Assembly: GCA_963697355.1 (NCBI GenBank)
Contig: CAVONV010000004.1
Location: forward strand, 496,001-560,000
Reading direction: 5' to 3'
Length of the DNA: 64,000 nt
Source: CAVONV01 sp963697355
GTDB lineage: Bacteria; Acidobacteriota; Vicinamibacteria; Marinacidobacterales; DATDRI01
A program made the position numbers and the translations under genes. Shown here in pieces: positions 17,388 through 25,408 of this stretch (positions are counted from its first letter, which is position 1; the number at the start of each line of letters is the position of its first letter). Under the pieces are notes generated by a model that was given only the letters and a program-made list of their open reading frames with translations, made no database searches and was not told where the DNA came from.

Positions 17388-18137
17388 ATGGAACGAACGC
17401 TCGTTGTAATTCCCGCCAGGTGGAAGTCAGAGAGGTTTCCGGGCAAACCGATAGTGCCCCTGCTCGGCGTGCCGATGATCGTGCGCGTCTGGCGCCGGGT
17501 GATGATGGCCAACCTGGTCGACGAGTGCGTTCTGGCCACGGATGATGAACGCATCGCCGAGGTCTGTAGAGACTACGACATCGACTACGTGATGACATCA
17601 GAAAATTGTAGGACAGGCACGGATCGAGTGGCGGAAGTGGCTAGAAAAAGACGCGCAGATATCTATGTAAACGTCCAAGGAGACGAGCCTCTCCTCGAGC
17701 CCGAGGGTGTCGACGAAATCATTCGGGCGCATGTCGGCTTCGTGGAGAGAGGCATCGAGGTAACTAATACTTATGTGCCGGAAGACTCACTTCCTTTTGA
17801 AGATGAATCCGTCCATGTATACTTGACAAAGACCGTGGACGATAGAGTCTTGGGGTTGTCCCGCAGTCCCATCCCGTACTTTTTCGGGATCGAGGTGGTG
17901 CGGAACTCTCACGTTGGGATGTATGCTTTTACCCAGGGTGCCCTGTCCAAGTTCGCGGAATTGGAAAAAGGGCCGATCGAATCAGCAGAGAGTATAGAGA
18001 TGCTCAGGTACCTGGAGCACAATATCCCGATTGGATGTATTCCGATAAAGGCTGGATCGAAGAGCGTAGACAATCCTGAAGATGTCGCTGAGGTTGAAAG
18101 GATACTGCGCGATATTGTCGGGGAAAAGATGGAATGA
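17388..18137 (+). CDS. kdsB: 3-deoxy-manno-octulosonate cytidylyltransferase-like (CMP-Kdo synthetase)
   Basis: A 249-residue protein of normal KdsB length. VIPARWKSERFPGKP is the CTP-binding loop near the N-terminus. GTDRVAEVA and VNVQGDEPLLEPE are the diagnostic KdsB motifs. SRSPIPYF and the GMYAF stretch also match. It activates Kdo, or a similar 3-deoxy-2-keto acid, as its CMP derivative in the cytoplasm. It is grouped with two SDRs and an aldolase on the same strand and with kdsA nearby on the other strand. This suggests a dedicated pathway for a Kdo-like sugar in the polymer, separate from lipopolysaccharide core Kdo. The start at 17388 has a weak ribosome site. Confidence 0.88.
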   Translation: MERTLVVIPARWKSERFPGKPIVPLLGVPMIVRVWRRVMMANLVDECVLATDDERIAEVCRDYDIDYVMTSENCRTGTDRVAEVARKRRADIYVNVQGDEPLLEPEGVDEIIRAHVGFVERGIEVTNTYVPEDSLPFEDESVHVYLTKTVDDRVLGLSRSPIPYFFGIEVVRNSHVGMYAFTQGALSKFAELEKGPIESAESIEMLRYLEHNIPIGCIPIKAGSKSVDNPEDVAEVERILRDIVGEKME

Positions 18138-18190
18138 GGATCGCGTTTCCCGTCCCAGCTCGAGAGATTGCCGAAAGAGGGTGAGGGCCG

Positions 18191-18970
18191 ATGACCAGCT
18201 ATCTCGATACACTGTACAATGTCTCTGGTAAAGTCATTGCGGTGACGGGTGCCGGCGGACATCTATGTAGCGCCATGGCATTGGGGGCGGCGAAAGCGGG
18301 TGCTCGTGTCGTCGTTATGGACATGCGCTCGCAGAAACTACCCGCGGTCGAAGAGAGCATTCGGGAGATCGGTGGTGAGTGCCTTCCCCTTTCCTTGGAT
18401 GTCAGCGACAAATCGCAGTTCCAGTCCTGTCTCGAAGAAGCGATTGATGCATTCGGCCATGTCGACGTTTTGATCAATGGCGCGGGGATGAACTCGCCTT
18501 CTCCCATCATGGATGTATCGGGGCAAGAGTGGGACCAGATCCTATCGGTCAACCTCCGAGGTACCTTGTTCGGCTGCCAAGTGTTCGGGGCTCACATGAT
18601 CGAGCGGAGAAAAGGATCGATCATCAATATCTCTTCCGCCTCTTCTGGACCACCTCTTTCGAAAGCGTTCACTTACTCCGTATCCAAAGCGGGAGTGGTG
18701 AATTTGACGCAGAACCTCGCTCGCGAGTGGGCTCCTCATGGTGTGCGCGTGAATGCCCTTCGGCCGGGATTTTTCCCGACGGAATGGAACCAAAAGAATT
18801 TCATTACCCCGGAGCGAGCAAAGGCCATATTGGGGCACACACCGATGGGTCGCTATGGGGAGCCGGAGGAGCTTCTGGGTGCCGTGATTTGGCTTGCCTC
18901 GGATGCTTCGAGTTTCGTTACCGGTGCAGAAATAGCGGTGGACGGGGGATTCGCGGCCATGACCATCTAG
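18191..18970 (+). CDS. SDR family oxidoreductase
   Basis: A 259-residue classical short-chain dehydrogenase. The NAD(P)-binding motif is TGAGGHLCSAMALG, NGAG follows strand 4, the catalytic Ser is in INISSASSG and the YxxxK pair is YSVSKAGVVN. VNALRPGFFPTEW and VDGGFAAMTI close the fold. GAGGG precedes the ATG. The Asp-Met-Arg after strand 2 (VVMDMRS) suggests NAD use. It lies 53 bp after kdsB and before a second SDR. The pair probably oxidises or reduces intermediates of the deoxy-keto sugar handled by KdsB and the aldolase, although sugar alcohol dehydrogenases look similar. Confidence 0.88.
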   Translation: MTSYLDTLYNVSGKVIAVTGAGGHLCSAMALGAAKAGARVVVMDMRSQKLPAVEESIREIGGECLPLSLDVSDKSQFQSCLEEAIDAFGHVDVLINGAGMNSPSPIMDVSGQEWDQILSVNLRGTLFGCQVFGAHMIERRKGSIINISSASSGPPLSKAFTYSVSKAGVVNLTQNLAREWAPHGVRVNALRPGFFPTEWNQKNFITPERAKAILGHTPMGRYGEPEELLGAVIWLASDASSFVTGAEIAVDGGFAAMTI

Positions 18971-19019
18971 ACGGGTGGACCGTGGAGCTCCCAATTCCGC
19001 ACACTGGGGAGAATGAGTT

Positions 19020-19781
19020 ATGCCTAGCTTCAAGAACAAGACGGTCGTGGTGACAGGCGGGACAAAAGGAATCGGCCTGGGAATCGTCAAGGCGTTTCTG
19101 CAGGAGGGCGCAGACGTTTTCGTTGGTAGCCGCACCGAAGACGACACTTTCACTCGGGATTGCCCAAACGCCCGTTTCGTGCAATGCGATGTACGCTATT
19201 TGGATCAAGTCCAAAGGTTGGTCGACACGGCCGTTGCCGAGACGGGCCGTCTGGACGTCATGGTGAACAACGCAGGCATATCCGTATGGAAGTCACTGGG
19301 GAACATTACGGACGAATTCTGGAGTTTGTTACTCGATACGAACCTCAAAGGTGCCATGTGGGGGTGTAAAGCGGCCACGACGCATCTGGGTGCCGGTGGT
19401 GTCATCGTCAACGTTGCGAGTCTTGCCGGCAAGAGAGGAAGCGTCAACAACTCTGTTTATGTATCTTCGAAATTCGGTCTTGTGGGTTTGACGCAAGCTT
19501 TGTCGAAGGAGCTTGGCCCTAGGGGCATTCGTGTCAACAGCATCTGTCCGGTCTACGTGTCCACCGAGTCCTTGTTGACCAATCTATCCGGTGAGCATCC
19601 AGACGTGGGCGATAAGGACCCGGCGGAGTTCCTTGCCGAGTGGGGAAAGAAGAATGCAGCGCTCAAGCGCCTCCCTACCGCTCGGGAATGCGGCGACTTT
19701 TGTGTGTATCTAGCGTCGGAGCAAGCATCAGCGATAACCGGGCAGAATATCAACATCGACTGTGGCGTACTCCCACAATAG
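19020..19781 (+). CDS. SDR family oxidoreductase
   Basis: A 253-residue classical short-chain dehydrogenase. TGGTKGIGLGIVKAF is the cofactor-binding loop, NNAG follows strand 4, the catalytic Ser lies in NVASLAGKRG, and the YxxxK pair is YVSSKFGLVG. NSICPVYVSTESL and NIDCGVLPQ follow. GGGGAG precedes the ATG. The protein is related to, but distinct from, the SDR just upstream, which argues for two different steps rather than a recent duplication. It sits 49 bp after that gene and 57 bp before the HpcH-type aldolase, in one apparent operon. Confidence 0.88.
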   Translation: MPSFKNKTVVVTGGTKGIGLGIVKAFLQEGADVFVGSRTEDDTFTRDCPNARFVQCDVRYLDQVQRLVDTAVAETGRLDVMVNNAGISVWKSLGNITDEFWSLLLDTNLKGAMWGCKAATTHLGAGGVIVNVASLAGKRGSVNNSVYVSSKFGLVGLTQALSKELGPRGIRVNSICPVYVSTESLLTNLSGEHPDVGDKDPAEFLAEWGKKNAALKRLPTARECGDFCVYLASEQASAITGQNINIDCGVLPQ

Positions 19782-19838
19782 GGTAGTGGAAAGATGAGCG
19801 GAGCGGTTGCCCTTTTTACTAGTAAGGAAGAAGAGTAA

Positions 19839-20651
19839 ATGCTGGTAGAAAACAAAGTGAAGAAAGCGCTGAAAGCAGGTGGCGTGTCTATTGGGACATG
19901 GCTCAATTTTGGTCACACATCCAACGCCGAAATCCTTGCCGCGAGCGGCTTCGAGTTTGTCGGGATTGACATGGAGCACAGTGTCATCGATCTCTATGAG
20001 ATGCAAAACGTGATCATGGCGGTGGAGTCGGAAGGGGCTTCGCCATTGGTCAGACTAACCTCCAACGATCCCAACCAGACGAAGCAGGTGATGGATGCGG
20101 GCGCGCACGGAGTGCTCGTTCCCATGGTGAACACGCGGGAAATGGCCGAGTTCGCGGTGCGTTCCGTGAAGTACCCTCCTCAAGGAATTCGCAGCGTCGG
20201 GATCGGAAGGGCCCACAAGTATGGATACGCGTTCGAGGAGTACTTCACGAGAGCCAATGACGAGTCGCTCGTGATTATTCAAATTGAGCATGTCGATGCT
20301 CTAGATGATATCGATGCGATACTTTCCGTTGAGGGTCTGGACGGCTACATGATTGGACCGTACGACCTCTCTGGGTCGATGGGCATTGCAGGACAGGTGC
20401 GACACCCTGATGTGTTGCAGTTCCAGAAGAAGGTGCTCGCGGCGGCGTTGAGAAACAACGTGGCGCCAGGGATCTTTGTTGTTTATCCGGACATGGAGGC
20501 GATGAAGGAGTACCTTGCCGATGGGTATCAGTTCTTCGTGATAGGCTCGGACCTCATCTTTTTGTCAGAATATACAAAGAAGAACGCGAATCTCGCTTTG
20601 AGCGCGAGAGAAGAATACTTCAAGGAGAAATCGAGCGCCGACTCGGATTAG
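19839..20651 (+). CDS. HpcH/HpaI family class II aldolase
   Basis: A 270-residue member of the 2-keto-3-deoxy acid aldolase family. IGTWLNFGHTSNAEILA and the metal- and base-containing FVGIDMEHSVIDLYEM are present. PLVRLTSNDPNQTKQVMDAGAHG, again shown only in part, and VPMVNTREMAEFAV form the substrate arginine and metal sites. IGPYDLSGSMG near residue 170 is typical. Such enzymes reversibly join pyruvate to an aldehyde. In this operon, with kdsB and two SDRs, it could make or break a 3-deoxy-2-keto sugar acid. That raises an alternative to the KdsA route also encoded nearby. The AAGGAAGAAG before the ATG is a strong ribosome site. Confidence 0.85.
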   Translation: MLVENKVKKALKAGGVSIGTWLNFGHTSNAEILAASGFEFVGIDMEHSVIDLYEMQNVIMAVESEGASPLVRLTSNDPNQTKQVMDAGAHGVLVPMVNTREMAEFAVRSVKYPPQGIRSVGIGRAHKYGYAFEEYFTRANDESLVIIQIEHVDALDDIDAILSVEGLDGYMIGPYDLSGSMGIAGQVRHPDVLQFQKKVLAAALRNNVAPGIFVVYPDMEAMKEYLADGYQFFVIGSDLIFLSEYTKKNANLALSAREEYFKEKSSADSD

Positions 20652-20710
20652 ACCGGCCTGCCGACAATCTTGACGCCTCGAACCATCCGCGAGATTCTGT
20701 CTCGGGCGCA

Positions 20711-21475
20711 CTATTTCTTCAAGGACAGTATCGTGTACCAGCAGTACTTTCTGAGCGATGGGGCCCAAGCCAGCAGTCTTTCATCGAGCCGAGACAAAAC
20801 ATCTCGGGTGTTCAACATCAGGCTCTTGGCTCCGACAAAGTACCAGCCAAGTGCGAAAATGGCCGACAAGTAGTATTCCTGGTGCTCGAACTCCGAGAAT
20901 ATTTGCTCCATTTCATCGAACTGGTCGAAGAGTAGAGGTTGTTCGTCCTTGGATCGCAAGTTGGGCGTCAAGAAACGATAGAAATTCAAGAACGGATTGT
21001 GTCCGAGAGGCTCCATGAAGTAAGCTCTTCCGCCTTTTTTCAGAATTCTCTCCGTCTTTCTCAAGACAATACTCAAGTCCACGTGGTGAAGAATCGCATT
21101 GCCGAGCACAACATCGAATGTATCCGGATCGTATGATAGGTCTTCGGCCGACATCTCTTGAACATGTACACGATCTTGGAAGCCGAGTTGTCTCATTCGG
21201 TCGGCGGTCAGCTTCACGGCTTCGGAGGAGATGTCGAACGTCCAAACATGCGCCCCTTTCGTCGCGAGTAGTCTTGTGAACCAGCCGTCACCGCAGCCGA
21301 ACTCGAGTACTTTTTTGCCCTCCAGGTCCGAGATCTTGGTCATTAGATCTTCGAACACGATACTCATGAATCCTTGAGAGTAGTAGTTGTCCGTTTTTTC
21401 CTTCGCGTATTTGCGGTCGTGGAATTCCTTCTCCGCCTCCAGCCTCGCAAGAGAAGGTTCGGCATTTTGAGTCAT
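20711..21475 (-). CDS. Class I SAM-dependent methyltransferase
   Basis: A 254-residue protein from the ATG at 21475, which follows GAGGGG; an ATG eight codons earlier is also open. Motif I is VLEFGCGDGWFTRLLA, the acidic end of strand 2 is TFDIS, and FDVVLGNAILHHVDLS is the post-I and motif II region. A long C-terminal part with YYLSAIFALGWYFVGAKS may be membrane-associated. It is probably a sugar O- or C-methyltransferase of the polymer pathway. It is the last gene of the minus-strand run that includes the CBS protein and kdsA, and ends 59 bp from the convergent aldolase gene. Confidence 0.85.
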   Translation of the reverse strand: MTQNAEPSLARLEAEKEFHDRKYAKEKTDNYYSQGFMSIVFEDLMTKISDLEGKKVLEFGCGDGWFTRLLATKGAHVWTFDISSEAVKLTADRMRQLGFQDRVHVQEMSAEDLSYDPDTFDVVLGNAILHHVDLSIVLRKTERILKKGGRAYFMEPLGHNPFLNFYRFLTPNLRSKDEQPLLFDQFDEMEQIFSEFEHQEYYLSAIFALGWYFVGAKSLMLNTRDVLSRLDERLLAWAPSLRKYCWYTILSLKK

Positions 21476-21585
21476 TTTCCCCTCAATTTTCTCTTTCATA
21501 TTGCGTCGTGACTACGCGCTCAGTCCAGGTGACGGTTGGCGCCTCGGAGAAAGTTGTGCCTCTTACCGTCGACGCGCGAAGGACT

Positions 21586-21996
21586 TCACAGAAATTCTCG
21601 AATGAAATGTCTTATTGCGTGTTGTATGTGGACTAGGCCAACAAGCACGTTGTCCTCGTTCACGACCGGCAACACCGCAATCATTTTTTCGCTCATCAGA
21701 TTGAGAGCATCGATGGCCGTGGCATCTCTGGTTATCCGCTTGGGCTCTTTTGTCATGAATTTTTTGACGGGCGTCGTGTTGAGCATTGCGAGTGGATTCT
21801 GGTTCTTGACGAGAACCCGGCGGGCGTCTCCATCCGTTAGTATTCCCTTGAGAACATCGTCTTCGTCAACGATGAAAACTGCGCCCCACACGTTGTGGTC
21901 CAAGGACTCCAAGGCGTCCCTGAAGAAGTCCTTCTCTCTGACGGCTTCGAATTCGGCCCGAGGTATCATGAGTTCATTGACGGTTTTATTCGACAT
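21586..21996 (-). CDS. Stand-alone CBS-domain pair protein (KdsD/KpsF C-terminal-like)
   Basis: A 136-residue protein made of two CBS motifs: GAVFIVDEDDVLKGILTDGD, with the usual GxLTDGDxRR, and AVLPVVNEDNVLVGLVH. This is the C-terminal half of arabinose-5-phosphate isomerase KdsD/KpsF without its SIS catalytic domain. The start is the ATG at 21996, preceded by GGGGAGAA; it overlaps the end of kdsA by 11 bp, so the two are coupled. It may bind a nucleotide such as CMP or AMP and regulate KdsA or another Kdo enzyme. No SIS-domain gene is in the window. A truncated kdsD is the alternative, but the clean start and coupling favour a functional small protein. Confidence 0.8.
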   Translation of the reverse strand: MSNKTVNELMIPRAEFEAVREKDFFRDALESLDHNVWGAVFIVDEDDVLKGILTDGDARRVLVKNQNPLAMLNTTPVKKFMTKEPKRITRDATAIDALNLMSEKMIAVLPVVNEDNVLVGLVHIQHAIRHFIREFL

Positions 21997-22855
21997 GGTC
22001 TTCTCCCCATCTCTCGATAAGTTGGCTTCGAAGCTGGTGGATTTCCTTTGCTTGAGCAAGAACAGACTCGAGATAGTCTATGTTGATTTGAGTGGCTGGG
22101 TCGCTAAGGGCGTTATCCGGGTCGTCGTGAATTTCCATGAAGAGTGCCTGAATTCCGCTGGCCGCCGCGGCCCGCACCAGACTGGGGATGAACTCCCTTT
22201 GTCCGCCGGAAAGCTGACCTTGGCTCGTAGGTAGTTGGATAGAGTGTGTGGCGTCGTAGCAGACGGGGAATCCAGTCTCTTGCATGATGGGCAAAGAGCG
22301 GTAATCGTTGATGAGCATATTGTAGCCGAAAAACGTTCCCCTTTCGGTCAACAGAATCTGGTCATTTCCGGTTCCGTCTACGATCTTGTTCACGGAGTTT
22401 CTCATGTTCCAGGGACTCATGAATTGTCCCTTCTTGACGTTGATGGGCTTGCCGGTGTTTCCTGCAGCCGTGAGCATCTGAGTCTGACGGCATAGGTATG
22501 CGGGTATCTGCACCAAATCAGCTACCTCGCCGGTCGTTTGAGCCCATTCCGGAATGGAAAAGTCGGTCGTGACGGGAACGCCGATTTCCTCCCGTACCCG
22601 AGACAGCATTTCGAGACCCTTTTCCAGTCCGTGACCGTGAAACGACTTGATCGAGGAGCGGCAATCCTTGTCATAGCAACTCTTGAAAATAAATGGGACG
22701 GAGTGACGTTCGCAAATACGGTTGATTCTCTCCGCCATCGATAAGGAATGGTCGAGGCTTTCGATTGCACAGGGCCCGCCGATCAAAACGAGGGGCAAGC
22801 CCTTCCCGATTTTGACTTGTGTTACCTTTCCACCACCGATTTCAAGAGTTTTCAT
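21986..22855 (-). CDS. kdsA: 3-deoxy-8-phosphooctulonate synthase
   Basis: A 289-residue KdsA of normal length. LIGGPCAIES, FKSCYDKDCRSS, LVQIPAYLCRQTQ, NVKKGQFMSPWNM and DATHSIQLPTSQGQ are the core (beta/alpha)8 motifs, including residues for PEP and the phosphate of arabinose 5-phosphate. It condenses PEP with arabinose 5-phosphate to Kdo-8-phosphate in the cytoplasm. The usual Asn of the KANRSS-type segment is replaced: here YDKDCRSS holds Cys, a pattern seen in metal-dependent KdsA enzymes. It couples to the CBS gene downstream. Whether this is the only kdsA of the genome or one dedicated to the polymer cannot be told. Confidence 0.9.
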   Translation of the reverse strand: MKTLEIGGGKVTQVKIGKGLPLVLIGGPCAIESLDHSLSMAERINRICERHSVPFIFKSCYDKDCRSSIKSFHGHGLEKGLEMLSRVREEIGVPVTTDFSIPEWAQTTGEVADLVQIPAYLCRQTQMLTAAGNTGKPINVKKGQFMSPWNMRNSVNKIVDGTGNDQILLTERGTFFGYNMLINDYRSLPIMQETGFPVCYDATHSIQLPTSQGQLSGGQREFIPSLVRAAAASGIQALFMEIHDDPDNALSDPATQINIDYLESVLAQAKEIHQLRSQLIERWGEDHVE

Positions 22856-23169
22856 CGTTCATGTCTCCCATTTACACAAAAGGCGGCAGTTCTAGCTCAA
22901 GCTTCGAGCTACCACTTCAGAGCAATAGCAACGGCGCCACTTTCACGAACCGGATTTGTTGGGAGGAATTCAGCCCGTCTTTGGATAGAATTAGCATAGC
23001 ACGTCGTAGCGGTCATGAGAAGCGGGTCTGGGCCCATCCGGCCAAGGCACGGCTAACAACAACGTGCCTCGATGGTTCGGCCCGCATCGCGAACCGATAA
23101 ATGGTTCACTATCAGTTGTTTGAGTCAAAACAACCATGCGGCATATTGAAAACAGTCGCTCTCTGTCCT
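22856..23169. other. Intergenic region with two adjacent inverted repeats
   Basis: No credible gene is seen in these 314 bp between two minus-strand genes. Two perfect inverted repeats lie side by side: AGGCACG (23045-23051) with CGTGCCT (23063-23069), and GGTTCG (23074-23079) with CGAACC (23090-23095). A CTGTC/GACAG hairpin overlaps the stop codon of the hydrolase. They may be regulator sites or RNA hairpins ahead of kdsA. No convincing promoter boxes were found. Confidence 0.45.
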
Positions 23170-24027
23170 TCACTGACAGTTCGCCGATAGCCAATGTTTG
23201 ACAGTCTGTTCAATGGCGTTGCTCTGCGCTTTGTATTGTCTTTGGTCCATCCAGAAGAAGAGATCCTGCACGCATTGGATAGAGGCGTTCCACTTTGCGT
23301 CGATGTAGGTTTCAAGGAGTTGTTTCATGGCGGCGCTGACCGGTTGCCCCTCACGCTTGGAAACCTGCAGCACAAGTACGCTTCGTGGGTCGCCTTTGGC
23401 CATGGAGAGTAGGTCGATCTCGATGCACTCCTTGTAGAACTCGCCCGAAACCAAATAGCCGTCCACGTTGACAGGTTTGTTCGCGAGGAAATCGTCAACG
23501 AGCGCGGCGCGGTCCTTCAGTATCTTTCTGTGAAATGCCATTTGAGTCGCCAGATTCGATCGTAGGCATTGGTCCAGGTAGTCTTTTCCGTTGTGAATGG
23601 GTGCGATGAGAACCAAAGGATCGATCGCTGGAGTTTCAGAAGCGACCAGCGCCGCTAACGTCGCACCGAAGCGAAGTCCGAGCACTCCCGTGCGCTCACG
23701 TCCGCTCTGGGAGCGTAGGAATTCCATGGCGCAGCAAATATCGGATTTTCGCGTTTGTACGGTGCTGTCCTCAAAGTGCCCATGGCTGTCGCCGTGACCC
23801 ATGTAATCGAATCTGAGACAAACGGCGCCTTCCCGGGTGAGGTAGCGCGCGAGATTGACCATGATGCGATGGGAGAAAAGCTTCTCTTCGCCGAAAGGAT
23901 GGCAGAAAACCAGGGCCATCTTGGAAAGAGGTTTCTGGTCGGATGAAGACGCGCCCGCATCTGGAGTGTGGAGGACTCCGAAGAGATCGTAGTCCCCGTT
24001 GCGAAAGAACAAGGGTTTTTCCATCAT
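23170..24027 (-). CDS. Alpha/beta hydrolase resembling exosortase-A-associated hydrolase 2
   Basis: A 285-residue protein from the ATG pair at 24027/24024. It shows LVFCHPFGEEKLFSHR (oxyanion region), CLRFDYMGHGDSHG, and an elbow VLGLRFGATLAAL in which the usual GxSxG serine is Arg or Phe. This GLRxGA elbow is the pattern of the hydrolase 2 family of exosortase-A systems, so it is probably not a recent loss. A classical serine hydrolase mechanism is unlikely. It lies 314 bp before kdsA and 97 bp after the GT-B-like gene, same strand. It may bind or transfer an acyl group. The role is unproved in the whole family. Confidence 0.75.
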   Translation of the reverse strand: MMEKPLFFRNGDYDLFGVLHTPDAGASSSDQKPLSKMALVFCHPFGEEKLFSHRIMVNLARYLTREGAVCLRFDYMGHGDSHGHFEDSTVQTRKSDICCAMEFLRSQSGRERTGVLGLRFGATLAALVASETPAIDPLVLIAPIHNGKDYLDQCLRSNLATQMAFHRKILKDRAALVDDFLANKPVNVDGYLVSGEFYKECIEIDLLSMAKGDPRSVLVLQVSKREGQPVSAAMKQLLETYIDAKWNASIQCVQDLFFWMDQRQYKAQSNAIEQTVKHWLSANCQ

Positions 24028-24124
24028 CGTTCGTATAGCTCGTCCTAGTCTCAATAAAATCTTGGTGTCGGCGAAGAAGAGCGGTCTCTATCCGACACAC
24101 TCGTTAGCTTGCCGGCAGTTCTTG

Positions 24125-25288
24125 TCAACTGACTAAGTCCTCAATGAACCGCGCCGCCCGTTCCCCGGACTTGCCGTCGAGCTTGTAGAGCTCGTCCTCC
24201 AACAGAATGACTTTCTTGGCGAAGGCCTTTTTCGCAGCAAGGGACTGCTGCACAGCGGAGAAGGTCTCGTCCTTTTGGTTGACGGGAAACGTTGCGTCGT
24301 ACTCGTCGTATTCGAAGTGCTTCTCCCGCGCCAAGTAATTGACCACGATGCATTCTTTGTCCAGTATCAAGCCTTCGAGTACGACCGTCGAAGAAATCGT
24401 GATGAGAGCGTAGGACGTCTTGAGGATCTCTATGGCGTCTTGGCCGCTTTTGGTGACCTCTATGGCGGATTCGCGGGTCGATTCGAGGAGGGCATAGACG
24501 TCGGATGGTACGTCGGGAACCCTCGGATGCAATTTGACGATCAACGGTACGCCGAGACGTTTGGTCGAGGCTGCCAACTCTTTTAGAAACTCAATTTCCT
24601 CGGCATCACGCAGCAATTTGGACGAGGCCGCGTATAGATACGTTTTTGATGTCTCGTCCACTTTATCGTAGCTTTTGAGCTCACGGACGAGGTCGTCGTA
24701 CCTTGGGTATCCAACGACCGCGACCCGTTCATCCGGCACGCCGGCTTCGCAAAACAGCTTCTTGGCGCGTGGTCCGATGGCGAGAAGCCAGTCGCAACCG
24801 GCCGAGCCATATTGGCTGTAACTCAGGTGGATGCCTAGCGATCTCAAAGCCTGAAGCATGGGCTCCGATCGAAATGTCTTTCTCTGGACGAACTCTCGTG
24901 GATGAATGAGAGCTTCCTGCACGAGGGCGGTCGGGATGCCGGCTCGCTTCGCTTCATCAATGGCGATCCTTGCGAGCGGGTCGTTGTCAATTGCGAGAAC
25001 GACGAGCTTGGGTTCGACTTGGCGGAAAAGCTGTCTGAACTGTCTCTTGAGTTTCAGAACGTGCAGGATCCGCGTTGCTAGGGGGGCATCGGCGTCTCGG
25101 GACAGAGCCTCGGGAAAGTGGATGAGCGGAAGGCCGAGTTTTTGCAAGGTGGCTTCAGTGTGATAACGCTCGTTTTCGGATACTCGGTCGTGACAGAGAA
25201 AGACGTGCTCGCACTCCAGCGACTCTGATATCTTGCCGAAGTTGAGCGCATGGTTGATATTGAGAGGAAAGAAGACAACTCTAGCCAT
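24125..25288 (-). CDS. GT-B-like protein of polysaccharide locus (epimerase/CDP-glycerophosphotransferase-like)
   Basis: A 387-residue protein with two Rossmann-like halves. VVLAIDNDPLARIAIDEAKRAG closes the first; VVGYPRYDDL, LYAASSKLLRDAEE, LIVKLHPR and ALITISSTVVLEGLILDKECIVV (partly shown) mark the second. The HPR followed by the SSTVVLEG loop is the nucleotide-phosphate site seen in CDP-glycerol transferases, capsule synthases and UDP-GlcNAc 2-epimerases. No signal peptide or helix is seen. It is most likely a glycosyl- or glycerophosphotransferase; a CMP-sugar donor would fit the nearby kdsB, but this is inference. The ATG at 25288 is used. Confidence 0.6.
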   Translation of the reverse strand: MARVVFFPLNINHALNFGKISESLECEHVFLCHDRVSENERYHTEATLQKLGLPLIHFPEALSRDADAPLATRILHVLKLKRQFRQLFRQVEPKLVVLAIDNDPLARIAIDEAKRAGIPTALVQEALIHPREFVQRKTFRSEPMLQALRSLGIHLSYSQYGSAGCDWLLAIGPRAKKLFCEAGVPDERVAVVGYPRYDDLVRELKSYDKVDETSKTYLYAASSKLLRDAEEIEFLKELAASTKRLGVPLIVKLHPRVPDVPSDVYALLESTRESAIEVTKSGQDAIEILKTSYALITISSTVVLEGLILDKECIVVNYLAREKHFEYDEYDATFPVNQKDETFSAVQQSLAAKKAFAKKVILLEDELYKLDGKSGERAARFIEDLVS

Positions 25289-25408
25289 GAGTCATATTTC
25301 CAGTCTCTGGATCTTTTGCCGGAGCGCTCATCGAAAGTACGCTCTCTTTTGACGATCCGATGGATGGTGGCCTTTTTTGCATGACGGCTCGAATCTGTGA
25401 TCGGAAAT

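Noticed and set aside
21986..22855. NeuB/sialic acid synthase rather than KdsA
   Set aside because: The YDKDCRSS, CRQTQ and QLPTSQGQ segments are specific to KdsA, and there is no antifreeze-like (SAF) domain.
25360..25385. TGG...TTGC sequence resembling a sigma-54 promoter
   Set aside because: Spacing between GG and GC is wrong by one or two bases, and it would read toward the ends of minus-strand genes.
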